NCBI GenBank assembly: GCA_946626605.1
Contig: CAMOUL010000003.1
Location: 116,430 to 180,429 of the forward strand
Direction: 5' to 3'
From: an uncultured Bacteroidales bacterium
GTDB lineage: Bacteria; Bacteroidota; Bacteroidia; Bacteroidales; Paludibacteraceae
Length of the DNA: 64,000 nt
The notes under the pieces were generated by a model, which saw only the letters and a program-made list of their open reading frames with translations, made no database searches and was not told the DNA's origin. The position numbers were made by a program, and so were the translations under genes. Of the stretch, positions 14,998-23,593 are shown in pieces (the stretch's first letter is position 1; each line of letters starts with the position of its first letter).

Positions 14998-15384
14998 ATG
15001 AATAACGAAGATCCAAAAATATACAATCTGGGTATTTTGGAGGAGAAGACATACGCTTTTGCTTTGCGTATTATTAAAGCATACAACTTTCTAACCAGCA
15101 AAAACGAGTATGTCTTATCTAAACAACTACTGCGTGCAGGCACTTCAATAGGTGCTAACTGCAGAGAGGCTACCTATGCCCAAAGTAAAATGGATTTTAT
15201 CAATAAATTAAGTATCGCATTAAAAGAAGCAAACGAAACTATTTATTGGTTAGAATTACTACACGACTCGGACTATATAGATGATAAGAGTTTTAATTCT
15301 ATCCATGACGATGGTCTTGAGATACTTAAATTGTTAATTTCCATCATTAAGACCTCTAAAGAAAACCTCCAGAAACAAAAATAA
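14998..15384 (+). CDS. Four-helix-bundle protein (23S rRNA-IVP / S23 family)
   Basis: A 128-residue all-helical protein with the family pattern: ILEEKTYAFALRIIKAYNFL, then LSKQLLRAGTSIGANCREATYAQSKMDFINKLSIALKEANET in separate helices, and YWLELLHDSDYI. Members were first noticed as ORFs within 23S rRNA intervening sequences; most, as here, lie elsewhere and have no proven function. It is flanked on both sides by spacer repeats, and its AT-rich codon use differs from the neighbouring bactofilin and DUF1015 genes. Both points suggest separate acquisition. Confidence 0.88.
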   Translation: MNNEDPKIYNLGILEEKTYAFALRIIKAYNFLTSKNEYVLSKQLLRAGTSIGANCREATYAQSKMDFINKLSIALKEANETIYWLELLHDSDYIDDKSFNSIHDDGLEILKLLISIIKTSKENLQKQK

Positions 15385-15423
15385 GATATTCATTAATCAT
15401 TGATCATTAATCATTAAAATAAA

Positions 15424-16701
15424 ATGAAGATAAAACCTTTTAAGGGAATACGGCCACCGAAGGAATTGGTGGAACAGGTAAGCAGCAGACCGTACGATGT
15501 GCTCAATAGCGAAGAAGCACAAGCGGAGGCGGCAGGCAATGAGATGAGTCTGTATCATATCATCAAGCCGGAGATCAATTTTAACCCGCTTATCGATGAG
15601 CACGACCCGCGTGTGTACCCGGAGGCGCTTTCGCAATACAAGCGTTTTCGCGCCAAAGGCTGGTTGGTGCAAGACCTCGAAGAGAATTACTACGTCTATG
15701 CCCAGACGATCTTGGCTTCAAACCCTCTCTCGGGCGGAAAAGACAAGACCCAGTACGGTCTGGTGGTCGGAGCATGGGTGGATGATTATCTCGAGGGCCG
15801 CATCAAGAAGCACGAACTCACGCGTCGCGACAAGGAAGAGGACCGCATGAAACATGTGCGTACGCTGAACGCCAACATGGAGCCGGTTTTCTTTGCTTAC
15901 CCGCATCGCGACGATCTGGATGCGATCATTGAGAAAGTATGCAAACAGACTCCCGAATACGACTTTGTAGCTGCTCCGGAAGGATTCAGGCACACGTTCT
16001 GGGTAATTAACGACAAACAAACCATTGAGCGTATCACCGAGATATTCGCTTCTATTCCGGCGATGTATATTGCGGACGGACACCATCGTTCCGCAGCTGC
16101 TGCCGGAGTCGGAGCGGAGAAACAAAAAGCAACAGGCGATAAGAATGCGGAGTTTAACTACTTCCTCGCCGTTTGTTTCCCGGATAATCAACTCAATATC
16201 ATCGATTACAACCGCGTGGTGAAGGACCTGAACGGGTTGACGGAAGAGGAGTTCCTATCGAAAGTCTCTGAAGATTTCGATATCGAATGTTATAATGATG
16301 CAAATGATGCAAATGGTGTAAAGCCGAAGAAGTTGCATAACTTCAGCCTTTATTTAGGCGGGAAATGGTACAGTCTGACGGCTAAAGAAGGTCGATACGA
16401 TGACAGTGACCCGATCGGTGTGCTGGATGTGACGATATCGAGTAACCTGATTCTCGATAAGATTCTCGGCATAAAGGACCTAAGGTCGGATAAACGCATC
16501 GATTTTGTCGGTGGTATTCGCGGATTAGGCGAGTTGCAACGTCGTGTAGATAGCGGAGAGATGAAAGTGGCATTAGCCCTCTACCCCGTTACGATGCAGC
16601 AGATCATCGACATCGCCGACTCGGGCAATATCATGCCGCCGAAGACAACCTGGTTTGAGCCGAAGCTGCGTTCCGGTTTGATAGTTCACGAGCTAAATTG
16701 A
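15424..16701 (+). CDS. DUF1015 family protein
   Basis: A 425-residue cytoplasmic protein of the DUF1015 family, of unknown biochemical function. Landmarks are FKGIRPPKELVEQVSSRPYD at the N-terminus, LYVY-type central strands with YIADGHHRSAAA (the conserved ADGHHR motif) and FLAVCFPDNQLNI. In Bacteroides the gene is usually adjacent to serC and serA; here it lies more than 10 kb from them, on the opposite strand. That association suggests a link to serine metabolism, but nothing in the sequence proves it. Confidence 0.88.
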   Translation: MKIKPFKGIRPPKELVEQVSSRPYDVLNSEEAQAEAAGNEMSLYHIIKPEINFNPLIDEHDPRVYPEALSQYKRFRAKGWLVQDLEENYYVYAQTILASNPLSGGKDKTQYGLVVGAWVDDYLEGRIKKHELTRRDKEEDRMKHVRTLNANMEPVFFAYPHRDDLDAIIEKVCKQTPEYDFVAAPEGFRHTFWVINDKQTIERITEIFASIPAMYIADGHHRSAAAAGVGAEKQKATGDKNAEFNYFLAVCFPDNQLNIIDYNRVVKDLNGLTEEEFLSKVSEDFDIECYNDANDANGVKPKKLHNFSLYLGGKWYSLTAKEGRYDDSDPIGVLDVTISSNLILDKILGIKDLRSDKRIDFVGGIRGLGELQRRVDSGEMKVALALYPVTMQQIIDIADSGNIMPPKTTWFEPKLRSGLIVHELN

Positions 16702-16767
16702 AAGGTGAAAGGTGAAAGGTGAAAAGTGAAAAGTGAAAGGTGAAAGGTGAAAAGTGAAAGGAAATAT
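16702..16767. repeat. GAAAGGTGAAAGG spacer array
   Basis: Tandem GTGAAAGGTGAAA(A)GG units between the DUF1015 stop and the ATG at 16768. The repeat continues into the signal-peptide codons of the next gene to about 16832. Confidence 0.85.
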
Positions 16768-18852
16768 ATGTTGAAAAGTGATAGGTCAAAGGTGAAAGGT
16801 TTTCTCCTTTCAATTTTCATTTTTCAATTTTCAATTCTTCTGAGCGGGTGCTCGGTTCAGCAGCGTATCAAGCGGGCGGATAAGAAGTTCGCTATCGGCG
16901 AGTACTACACGGCCGGAGATATCTATAAGCAGTGCTACAGTCGCTTGAGTACGAAGAAAGACCGCGACCTGAAGGGTTATGTCGCTTTCCGGCAAGGCGA
17001 GTGCTATCGGATACTGAACAACACCCGTGCGGCGAACTGTTACCAGAGTGCGCTGCGCTGCAAATACCAGCAGCAGGACTCAATCATCTATCTCCGAATG
17101 GCGCAAGTGCAGCAATACCAGGGTAAGTACAAAGACGCGGCAAAGAACTACGAGACCTACCTCGAGGCGCATCCCGATAGTTATGTAGCCAAAGCCGGTC
17201 GGTACGCGTGCGCCAAGATAGACGAGTGGAAACGCGAGACGAGTCGGTATAAGATCAGCGAGGCGAAAGCCTTCAATGAGAAACGCACGAGTAACTTCGC
17301 GCCTATGTTTATCGGTTCAGGCGACGATGCGCTGGTCTTCACTACCAACAGGCAGGAGAAACAGACGGGTACGAAGAAGTTGAAACGCCCGAGTAATGTA
17401 ACCGGCCAGCAGCTCTTCCAACTCTATCAGGCGCGTAAGAACGCAGCCGGCGAATGGGAGAACTTCGAGCCTGTGGAAGGTCTAATGGGCAGTCCCGATG
17501 AACAGCAGCAACAGAACGACTCCACCTCCAAACAGGGCGGTAGTGCCGAGATGGGTGTATGCTGCTTCACGCAGGACGGCCGCACGATGTATTTCACTTA
17601 CTCGAAGCCGATCAACGGTCAGGACTTAGGAGCAAAGATATGCCGCAGCGAACGTGCCAGCGGTGAATGGGGTGAGGCGCAGGAAGTGAAACTCTTTGCC
17701 GACAGTTCCATCACAGTGGGTCACCCGGCTTTGAACCGCACGGGCGACACCCTCTATTTCGTGAGTGACGCTCCCGGCGGAGAAGGAGGAAAAGATATCT
17801 GGATGGCCGTGCTGGACGGAGACGACTGGACCGACGTGCAGCCGCTCGGCAAGGGTATCAACACCTCTGCCGATGAGATGTATCCGTATATCCACGAAGA
17901 CGGGACCTTGTATTTTGCCAGCAATGGTCACCCGGGCTACGGAGGACTCGACATCTTCAAAGCAACACGCGACACAACGGTCAAAGACTCGACCGTCTGG
18001 ATCCTCTATAATATGGGTGTCCCCTTCAACGGGGCCGGAGACGACTTCGGCATCACCTTTGCCGGGAACTCCCAGAACGGTTTCTTCTCCTCCAACCGCA
18101 ATGACAAGAAAGGCATGGATAAGATATACCAATTCGTGCTGCCGGAAATGGAGTTCATCGCGGAAGGTGTGGTGAACGACGAGTTAGGCAACCCGATAGC
18201 CGATGCCAAACTGCGACTCGTGGGTTCGGACGGTACGAACAGTAAACTCAATGCCCGTCGCGACGGTACGTATAAGATCAAGATCAAACAAGACGTGAAA
18301 TACGTGATGCTGGCTACAGCACGCGGTTTCCTTAATGCCAAAGAGCAATGGAACACCTTCGGTCTGAAGGACAGCAAGACCTATACGCTCAATTTTGCGC
18401 TCAGCCCGATCAGCCGACCCGTGAAAATGGAGAATATCTTCTATGAGTTCGGACGATGGGAACTGACGCAAGCCTCTGAGGCGGAACTGGAGCAACTGGT
18501 GAAACTGCTGAACGATAACCCCAATATCACCATTGAACTCAGTGCGCACACCGATATGAAAGGAACGGATGAATTCAACAACGAGTTGAGTTTCAAACGT
18601 GCCCAGAGTTGCTGTAACTACCTCATCGCGCATGGTATCGAGAAAGAACGCCTCACGCCGGTAGGATACGGTAAGACCAAACCCGTCATTGCCGACAAAG
18701 CGCTGCACACCCAATATCCGTGGATTCCGGAAGAGCAAGTGCTGGATGAAGAATTCATCATCAAACTCAAACCGGAGCAGCAGGAGATATGCAATGCCAT
18801 CAACCGTCGCACGGAATTTAAAGTTGTAAAAACAACGTACAAACTGTATTAA
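16768..18852 (+). CDS. PorE-like lipoprotein: TPR, PD40 propeller, carboxypeptidase-regulatory-like and OmpA domains
   Basis: A 694-residue lipoprotein (lipobox LLSGCS, Cys at residue 28). N-terminal TPR-like helices (about 30-145) are followed by PD40/WD40-type blades (APMFIGSGDDALVFTTN, DGRTMYFTYSK, DTLYFVSDAPGGEGGKDIW, DGTLYFASNGHPGYGGLDIF). A carboxypeptidase-regulatory-like segment comes next (ELGNPIADAKLRLVGSDG), then a C-terminal OmpA domain with peptidoglycan-binding residues in LSAHTDMKGTDE and LSFKRAQ. This order is that of PorE, a T9SS component that ties the machinery to peptidoglycan. The ATG at 16768 was chosen over an upstream GTG; the signal peptide is encoded partly by spacer-repeat DNA. 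Other PorE-like paralogues exist, so the symbol is withheld. Confidence 0.8.
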   Translation: MLKSDRSKVKGFLLSIFIFQFSILLSGCSVQQRIKRADKKFAIGEYYTAGDIYKQCYSRLSTKKDRDLKGYVAFRQGECYRILNNTRAANCYQSALRCKYQQQDSIIYLRMAQVQQYQGKYKDAAKNYETYLEAHPDSYVAKAGRYACAKIDEWKRETSRYKISEAKAFNEKRTSNFAPMFIGSGDDALVFTTNRQEKQTGTKKLKRPSNVTGQQLFQLYQARKNAAGEWENFEPVEGLMGSPDEQQQQNDSTSKQGGSAEMGVCCFTQDGRTMYFTYSKPINGQDLGAKICRSERASGEWGEAQEVKLFADSSITVGHPALNRTGDTLYFVSDAPGGEGGKDIWMAVLDGDDWTDVQPLGKGINTSADEMYPYIHEDGTLYFASNGHPGYGGLDIFKATRDTTVKDSTVWILYNMGVPFNGAGDDFGITFAGNSQNGFFSSNRNDKKGMDKIYQFVLPEMEFIAEGVVNDELGNPIADAKLRLVGSDGTNSKLNARRDGTYKIKIKQDVKYVMLATARGFLNAKEQWNTFGLKDSKTYTLNFALSPISRPVKMENIFYEFGRWELTQASEAELEQLVKLLNDNPNITIELSAHTDMKGTDEFNNELSFKRAQSCCNYLIAHGIEKERLTPVGYGKTKPVIADKALHTQYPWIPEEQVLDEEFIIKLKPEQQEICNAINRRTEFKVVKTTYKLY

Positions 18853-18883
18853 TGAATAATTAATAATGAATAATGAATATTTT

Positions 18884-18940
18884 GCGATGCCGATACATGT
18901 TTTGCGAGATAATCATTAATCATTGATCATTAATCATTGT
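18884..18940. repeat. Dispersed spacer element, copy 4
   Basis: Variant of the core seen at 14404 (TTTTGCGAGATAATC for TTTCGCGAGATAGTC), ending in TAATCATTGATCATTAATCATT, directly before thyA. Confidence 0.8.
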
Positions 18941-18941
18941 T

Positions 18942-19736
18942 ATGAAGCAATATTTAGACTTATGCAAGCGAGTGCTGGAAGAAGGCACGGTGAAGCACGA
19001 CCGCACAGGAACAGGTACGATTTCCGTGTTTGGTCACCAAATGCGATTTAAAATGGAAGACGGTTTTCCGCTCTTGACCACAAAAAAACTGCACCTGAAG
19101 TCCATCATCTATGAACTGCTTTGGTTCTTACAGGGCGACACGAACGTCAAATACCTGCAGGAGCACGGGGTGCGTATCTGGAATGAATGGGCGGACGAGA
19201 ACGGTGAGTTGGGACCCGTCTATGGGCATCAATGGCGTTCCTGGCCCGATTATAACGGAGGGACCATTGACCAGATAGCCAATATCGTAGAAACAATAAA
19301 AAAGAATCCTGATAGCCGACGGATGTTGGTCAGCGCATGGAACGTAGCAGAAGTGGATAAGATGGCACTACCGCCGTGTCATTGCCTGTTTCAGTTCTAT
19401 GTAGCGGACGGTAAACTCAGTCTGCAACTCTATCAACGCAGCGCCGATATCTTCTTGGGTGTACCGTTTAACATCGCCAGTTATGCCCTGCTGCTGCAAA
19501 TGATGGCACAGGTGACCGGTTTGAAATGCGGTGACTTCGTTCATACGCTCGGCGATGCACATATCTATTTAAACCACTTGGAGCAAGTGAAACTGCAGTT
19601 AACGAGAGAGCCTCGTCCGCTGCCGAAAATGATAATTAACCCCGAGGTGAAGGACCTATTTAGTTTTCAGTATGAAGATTTCCAACTGGAAGGATATGAT
19701 CCCCACCCTCATATAGCAGGAGTCGTAGCTGTGTAG
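18942..19736 (+). CDS. thyA: Thymidylate synthase
   Basis: Makes dTMP from dUMP using methylenetetrahydrofolate. The 264-residue length equals that of E. coli ThyA. The nucleophile Cys is in [13 protein letters not shown]; dUMP-binding residues are in [23 protein letters not shown] and the C-terminus ends in GVVAV. The folA gene follows 37 bp downstream; the pair is classical because ThyA produces dihydrofolate that FolA recycles. The spacer between them is AATGAATAATG-type repeat. Confidence 0.98.
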   Translation: MKQYLDLCKRVLEEGTVKHDRTGTGTISVFGHQMRFKMEDGFPLLTTKKLHLKSIIYELLWFLQGDTNVKYLQEHGVRIWNEWADENGELGPVYGHQWRSWPDYNGGTIDQIANIVETIKKNPDSRRMLVSAWNVAEVDKMALPPCHCLFQFYVADGKLSLQLYQRSADIFLGVPFNIASYALLLQMMAQVTGLKCGDFVHTLGDAHIYLNHLEQVKLQLTREPRPLPKMIINPEVKDLFSFQYEDFQLEGYDPHPHIAGVVAV

Positions 19737-19773
19737 TGAATAATGAATAATGAATAATGAATATCGTTGATTT

Positions 19774-20262
19774 ATGATTTCTATCATTGTAGCAATAGCA
19801 GAGAATTATGCCATCGGCAAGAAAGGTGACCTTTTATGTCACATGCCGGCGGACCTGAAGCATTTCAAAGACATCACCAGCGGAAAAACCGTGATGATGG
19901 GTGAGCGTACCTTCTTCTCGCTGCCCAAACACCCGCTGCCCAATAGACGGAATATCGTGCTGACAGATGTAGCCGGTAAGACCTTCGAGGGAGCAGAGGC
20001 AGTATACAGCATTGATGAAATGGTGAAATGTATTCAAGGTGAAGAAGAGGCTTTCGTCATTGGCGGCGGCATGGTGTACCGTCAGATGATGCCTTTAGCG
20101 GATAAACTCTATATCACACATATCCATCATAGTTGGGAAGACGCAGATACGTTCTTCCCCGAAATCAAAGAAAGCGAATGGAAACTGCTGAACGCAGAGC
20201 GCCATTTCGCAGATGAAAAGAACCCCTACGATTATACTTTCGCAACTTATGCGAGGAAATGA
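19774..20262 (+). CDS. folA: Dihydrofolate reductase
   Basis: Reduces dihydrofolate to tetrahydrofolate with NADPH. The 162 residues begin MISIIVAIAENYAIGKKGDL. The substrate-binding Asp is in HMPADLKHFK, the NADPH-binding GKTVMMGERTFFSLP block follows, and IGGGMVYRQMM carries the conserved Gly-Gly. It is paired with thyA and is the likely trimethoprim target. Normal length. Confidence 0.97.
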   Translation: MISIIVAIAENYAIGKKGDLLCHMPADLKHFKDITSGKTVMMGERTFFSLPKHPLPNRRNIVLTDVAGKTFEGAEAVYSIDEMVKCIQGEEEAFVIGGGMVYRQMMPLADKLYITHIHHSWEDADTFFPEIKESEWKLLNAERHFADEKNPYDYTFATYARK

Positions 20263-20289
20263 ATAATGAATAATGAATAATGAATATTT

Positions 20290-21969
20290 ATGGCTGATGA
20301 TAAAAAAATAATATTTTCTATGGTCGGGCTGAGTAAGAACTTCGGTCCGCAGAAACAGGTACTGAAAAACATCTACCTCAGTTTTTTCTATGGTGCCAAG
20401 ATAGGTATCATCGGTCTCAACGGCGCCGGTAAATCGACGCTGCTGAAGATCATCGCCGGTATAGAGAAAGAATACCAGGGTGAAGTCGTTTGGAGTCCGG
20501 GTTATAGCGTGGGATACCTGGAGCAGGACCCGCATCTGGATCCCAATAAGACCGTGCGCGAGGTAGTTCAGGAAGGTGTGCAGCCTATCATGGATATGCT
20601 CAAGGAATACGACGATATCAACATGGCTTTCGCAGAGCCGGACGCCGACTTCGACAAACTGCTGGCACGTCAAGCGGAACTGCAAGACAAACTGGATGCA
20701 GCCGATGCATGGAATATCGACCAGAAGTTAGACCGCGCGATGGACGCATTACGCTGTCCGCCCGACGACGCCAATGTCACTACCCTCTCCGGAGGTGAAC
20801 GCAGACGTGTGGCGTTATGTCGCTTGCTGCTGCAGCAACCCGATGTGCTGTTACTCGATGAGCCGACCAACCATTTGGATGCGGAGAGTATCGATTGGTT
20901 AGAGCAACACTTGCAGCAATACGCGGGCACGGTGATCTGTATCACTCACGACCGCTATTTCCTGGATAATGTAGCCGGATGGATTCTGGAACTGGACCGC
21001 GGAGAAGGTATTCCTTGGAAAGGTAATTACTCTTCTTGGTTGGACCAGAAGACCGCACGTATGGCTTTGGAAGAGAAACAGGCGAGCAAGCGCCGTAAGA
21101 CCTTGGAGCGCGAATTGGAATGGATTCGTATGGCCCCCAAAGCGCGTCACGCGAAACAGAAAGCCCGTCTGGAGTCATACGACCGTATGTTGAACGAGGA
21201 ACAGAAAGCGAAAGAAGAGAAACTGGAGATCTTCATTCCGAACGGTCCGCGTCTGGGAAATAAGGTCATTAATGCCGAAGGCGTAGCGAAGTCGTTCGGG
21301 GACCGTCTGCTGTTTGAGGACCTGAACTTCATGTTACCGCCGAACGGAATTGTGGGAGTGATCGGTCCGAACGGTGCCGGTAAGACTACCCTCTTCCGTA
21401 TGATCATCGGGTCCGAGAAAGCTGATAAGGGTACGTTCTCTGTGGGCGAGACCGTGAAGATCGGCTATGTGGACCAGCAACACACGGATATCGATCCCAA
21501 TAAATCGGTGTTCGAGACCATCAGCGGTGGTACGGAGTTCATCCGTGTGGCAGGCCGTGAGATCAATGCACGTGCCTACCTGAGTCGTTTTAACTTCACC
21601 GGTGCGGACCAAGAGAAGAAATGCGGTGTACTCTCCGGCGGTGAACGAAACCGTTTACACCTTGCGTTGACGCTGAAGAGCGAAGCCAATGTGCTGCTGC
21701 TGGATGAGCCGACCAATGATATCGATGTGAACACCCTGCGTGCGCTGGAAGAAGGTCTGGAAAACTTCGCCGGCTGTGCGGTAGTGATCTCGCACGACCG
21801 CTGGTTCCTGGACCGTATCTGCACCCACATCCTCGCGTATGAAGGCGACGGAAAAGTGTTCTGGTTCGAAGGCAGTTACTCGGAATACGAGGAGAATAAG
21901 AAAATGCGACTCGGGGAGGAGGCTTGCGAGCCCAAACGAGCACGCTATCGCGGGTTAATGAATAATTAA
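20290..21969 (+). CDS. ettA: Energy-dependent translational throttle ABC-F ATPase
   Basis: Soluble ABC-F protein that binds the ribosomal E site and gates entry into elongation according to energy charge. It has two ABC domains: Walker A GLNGAGKST and GPNGAGKTT, signatures LSGGERRRVAL and LSGGERNRLHL, Walker B LLLDEPTNHLD and LLLDEPTNDID. The linker between them (ERELEWIRMAPKARHAKQKARL) and the length (559 versus 555 in E. coli) fit EttA rather than other ABC-F proteins. The last residues (GLMNN) and the stop are encoded within the AATGAATAATTAA spacer repeat, suggesting the repeat replaced the original 3' end. Confidence 0.95.
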   Translation: MADDKKIIFSMVGLSKNFGPQKQVLKNIYLSFFYGAKIGIIGLNGAGKSTLLKIIAGIEKEYQGEVVWSPGYSVGYLEQDPHLDPNKTVREVVQEGVQPIMDMLKEYDDINMAFAEPDADFDKLLARQAELQDKLDAADAWNIDQKLDRAMDALRCPPDDANVTTLSGGERRRVALCRLLLQQPDVLLLDEPTNHLDAESIDWLEQHLQQYAGTVICITHDRYFLDNVAGWILELDRGEGIPWKGNYSSWLDQKTARMALEEKQASKRRKTLERELEWIRMAPKARHAKQKARLESYDRMLNEEQKAKEEKLEIFIPNGPRLGNKVINAEGVAKSFGDRLLFEDLNFMLPPNGIVGVIGPNGAGKTTLFRMIIGSEKADKGTFSVGETVKIGYVDQQHTDIDPNKSVFETISGGTEFIRVAGREINARAYLSRFNFTGADQEKKCGVLSGGERNRLHLALTLKSEANVLLLDEPTNDIDVNTLRALEEGLENFAGCAVVISHDRWFLDRICTHILAYEGDGKVFWFEGSYSEYEENKKMRLGEEACEPKRARYRGLMNN

Positions 21970-21990
21970 TAATGAATAATTAATATCTCT

Positions 21991-22869
21991 TTGCTGCGCA
22001 GGGTAACGACATATATTCGGAAACACGGGTTGTTGGAGAAAGGCAAGCCGGTGTTGGTAGCAGTAAGTGGCGGTGCGGACAGTGTCGCATTGCTGGATGT
22101 GTTGGTGAGAGCCGGCTATCATTGCATCGCGGCACATTGTAACTTTCATTTACGCGGCGCAGAGAGTGACCGGGATGAAGCCTTTGTGCGGGAGTTATGT
22201 GCTCATATGAATGTTCCGTTAGAAGTGCAGGATTTCGATACGCAGCGCTATGCAGCGCAACAGAAAGTGAGTATCGAAGTAGCGGCTCGGGAACTGCGTT
22301 ATACCTGGTTCGGGGAAATCGCTCGCACGAAAGAGTGTCAAGCTATCGCTGTGGCGCATCACCAGAACGATCAGGCTGAGACCATCCTGATGAACCTCAA
22401 ACGTGGCACAGGTCTTCGTGGCCTATGCGGAATGCGACCGATCAGTAAGAACCCTATGGCTCCGGAAGGAGTACCGGTCGTTCGTCCTTTACTCTGTACA
22501 ACGCGCGATTATATCGAGCATTACTTACGCGACAAAAGGGGGCTGACCTGGATGACCGATAGCACGAATAGCGACACAACGATCACCCGTAATGCAGTGC
22601 GTGAACAGTTGAAGACATTCAGCAAAGCGGAGATCGAACACATCGCTCAAACCGCCGAATACCTACAAGGCTATGCCGATAGGTTAGACGGTAAAAATAC
22701 GCGCGAAGCAGGTATTGCGCAGTTATATGAAGAACTTCGCGAGTGCGGATTCGCGGAAATTGATAAGATATACGATGCCCTGCAACGCGGAGAAGGAGGG
22801 AAAGAATTCAGGTCTAAGACGCATAAAGCGGTGATAAAAAAGGGAAAACTATGCATCACTACGGTATAA
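21991..22869 (+). CDS. tilS: tRNA(Ile)-lysidine synthase, compact form
   Basis: Adds lysidine to C34 of tRNA-Ile(CAU), changing its decoding to AUA. The N-type ATP pyrophosphatase motif is VAVSGGADSVALLD; also visible are CNFHLRGAESDRDE, HHQNDQAETILMNLKRGTG and TRNAVREQL. The start appears to be TTG at 21991 (MLRRVTTYIRKHG). At 292 residues it is far shorter than the roughly 430 usual in Bacteroidota and E. coli, lacking the C-terminal TilS domain, although compact forms are known (Aquifex). The end (SKTHKAVIKKGKLCITTV) resembles the close of the middle domain. It overlaps aroE by 19 bp. Confidence 0.88.
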   Translation: MLRRVTTYIRKHGLLEKGKPVLVAVSGGADSVALLDVLVRAGYHCIAAHCNFHLRGAESDRDEAFVRELCAHMNVPLEVQDFDTQRYAAQQKVSIEVAARELRYTWFGEIARTKECQAIAVAHHQNDQAETILMNLKRGTGLRGLCGMRPISKNPMAPEGVPVVRPLLCTTRDYIEHYLRDKRGLTWMTDSTNSDTTITRNAVREQLKTFSKAEIEHIAQTAEYLQGYADRLDGKNTREAGIAQLYEELRECGFAEIDKIYDALQRGEGGKEFRSKTHKAVIKKGKLCITTV

Positions 22870-23570
22870 TAGGATATCCATTAGAGCACTCGCTCTCAGC
22901 CAAACTCTTCAACGAGAAGTTTGCGGCTGAAGGAATTGAGGCGGAGTATGATTTGTACTCCGTACCTGATGGTAAATGGTCATTGGTCATTGATAATTTG
23001 TTGGATACCTTGGACGGATTCAATGTGACCTATCCGTACAAACAGACGATTATACCCTATCTGAACGAACTGGATGAGTCCGCGAAAGCGATCGGTGCGG
23101 TGAATGTGGTCTATCAACGCAAAGGCTATAACACCGACTGCATCGGTTTTATGGCTTCGATCCGTCCGCTGTTAAGACCTTTTGACAAACAAGCCTTGGT
23201 TCTCGGCACAGGTGGTGCTTCGAAAGCCGTATGTTACGCGCTGCACCGGTTAGGTATTGCGCCCACGATCGTCAGTCGTACGCCGCAACAAGGTGCTATC
23301 ACGTACAAGGACCTGACCGCCGAAGTGATGCAGCAGCACACACTGATCATCAACTGTACGCCTTTGGGTATGTTTCCGGACGTGGACAGTTATCCGCCAA
23401 TTCCGTATGAAACCATTTCGGCACAACATTTGTTGTACGACTGTGTGTACAACCCGGAAGAGACGCTGTTCTTACGCAAAGGCAAAGCACAAGGAGCACG
23501 CATCAAGAATGGCATGGAGATGCTGGAAGAACAGGCCAAAGCAGCATGGGAGATATGGAACAATGAATAA
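22851..23570 (+). CDS. aroE: Shikimate dehydrogenase
   Basis: Reduces 3-dehydroshikimate to shikimate with NADPH in aromatic amino-acid synthesis. Shikimate-site residues: GYPLEHSLSAKLFN, the catalytic Lys in NVTYPYKQTI and the Asp in GYNTDCIGF. The NADPH loop is LGTGGASKAVCYAL. At 239 residues it is slightly short but complete (typical 245-280). The start overlaps the tilS 3' end, so translation is likely coupled. The C-terminal helix (GMEMLEEQAKAAWEIWN) is normal. Confidence 0.96.
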   Translation: MHHYGIIGYPLEHSLSAKLFNEKFAAEGIEAEYDLYSVPDGKWSLVIDNLLDTLDGFNVTYPYKQTIIPYLNELDESAKAIGAVNVVYQRKGYNTDCIGFMASIRPLLRPFDKQALVLGTGGASKAVCYALHRLGIAPTIVSRTPQQGAITYKDLTAEVMQQHTLIINCTPLGMFPDVDSYPPIPYETISAQHLLYDCVYNPEETLFLRKGKAQGARIKNGMEMLEEQAKAAWEIWNNE

Positions 23571-23593
23571 TGAATAATGAATATTTTTGAGAT

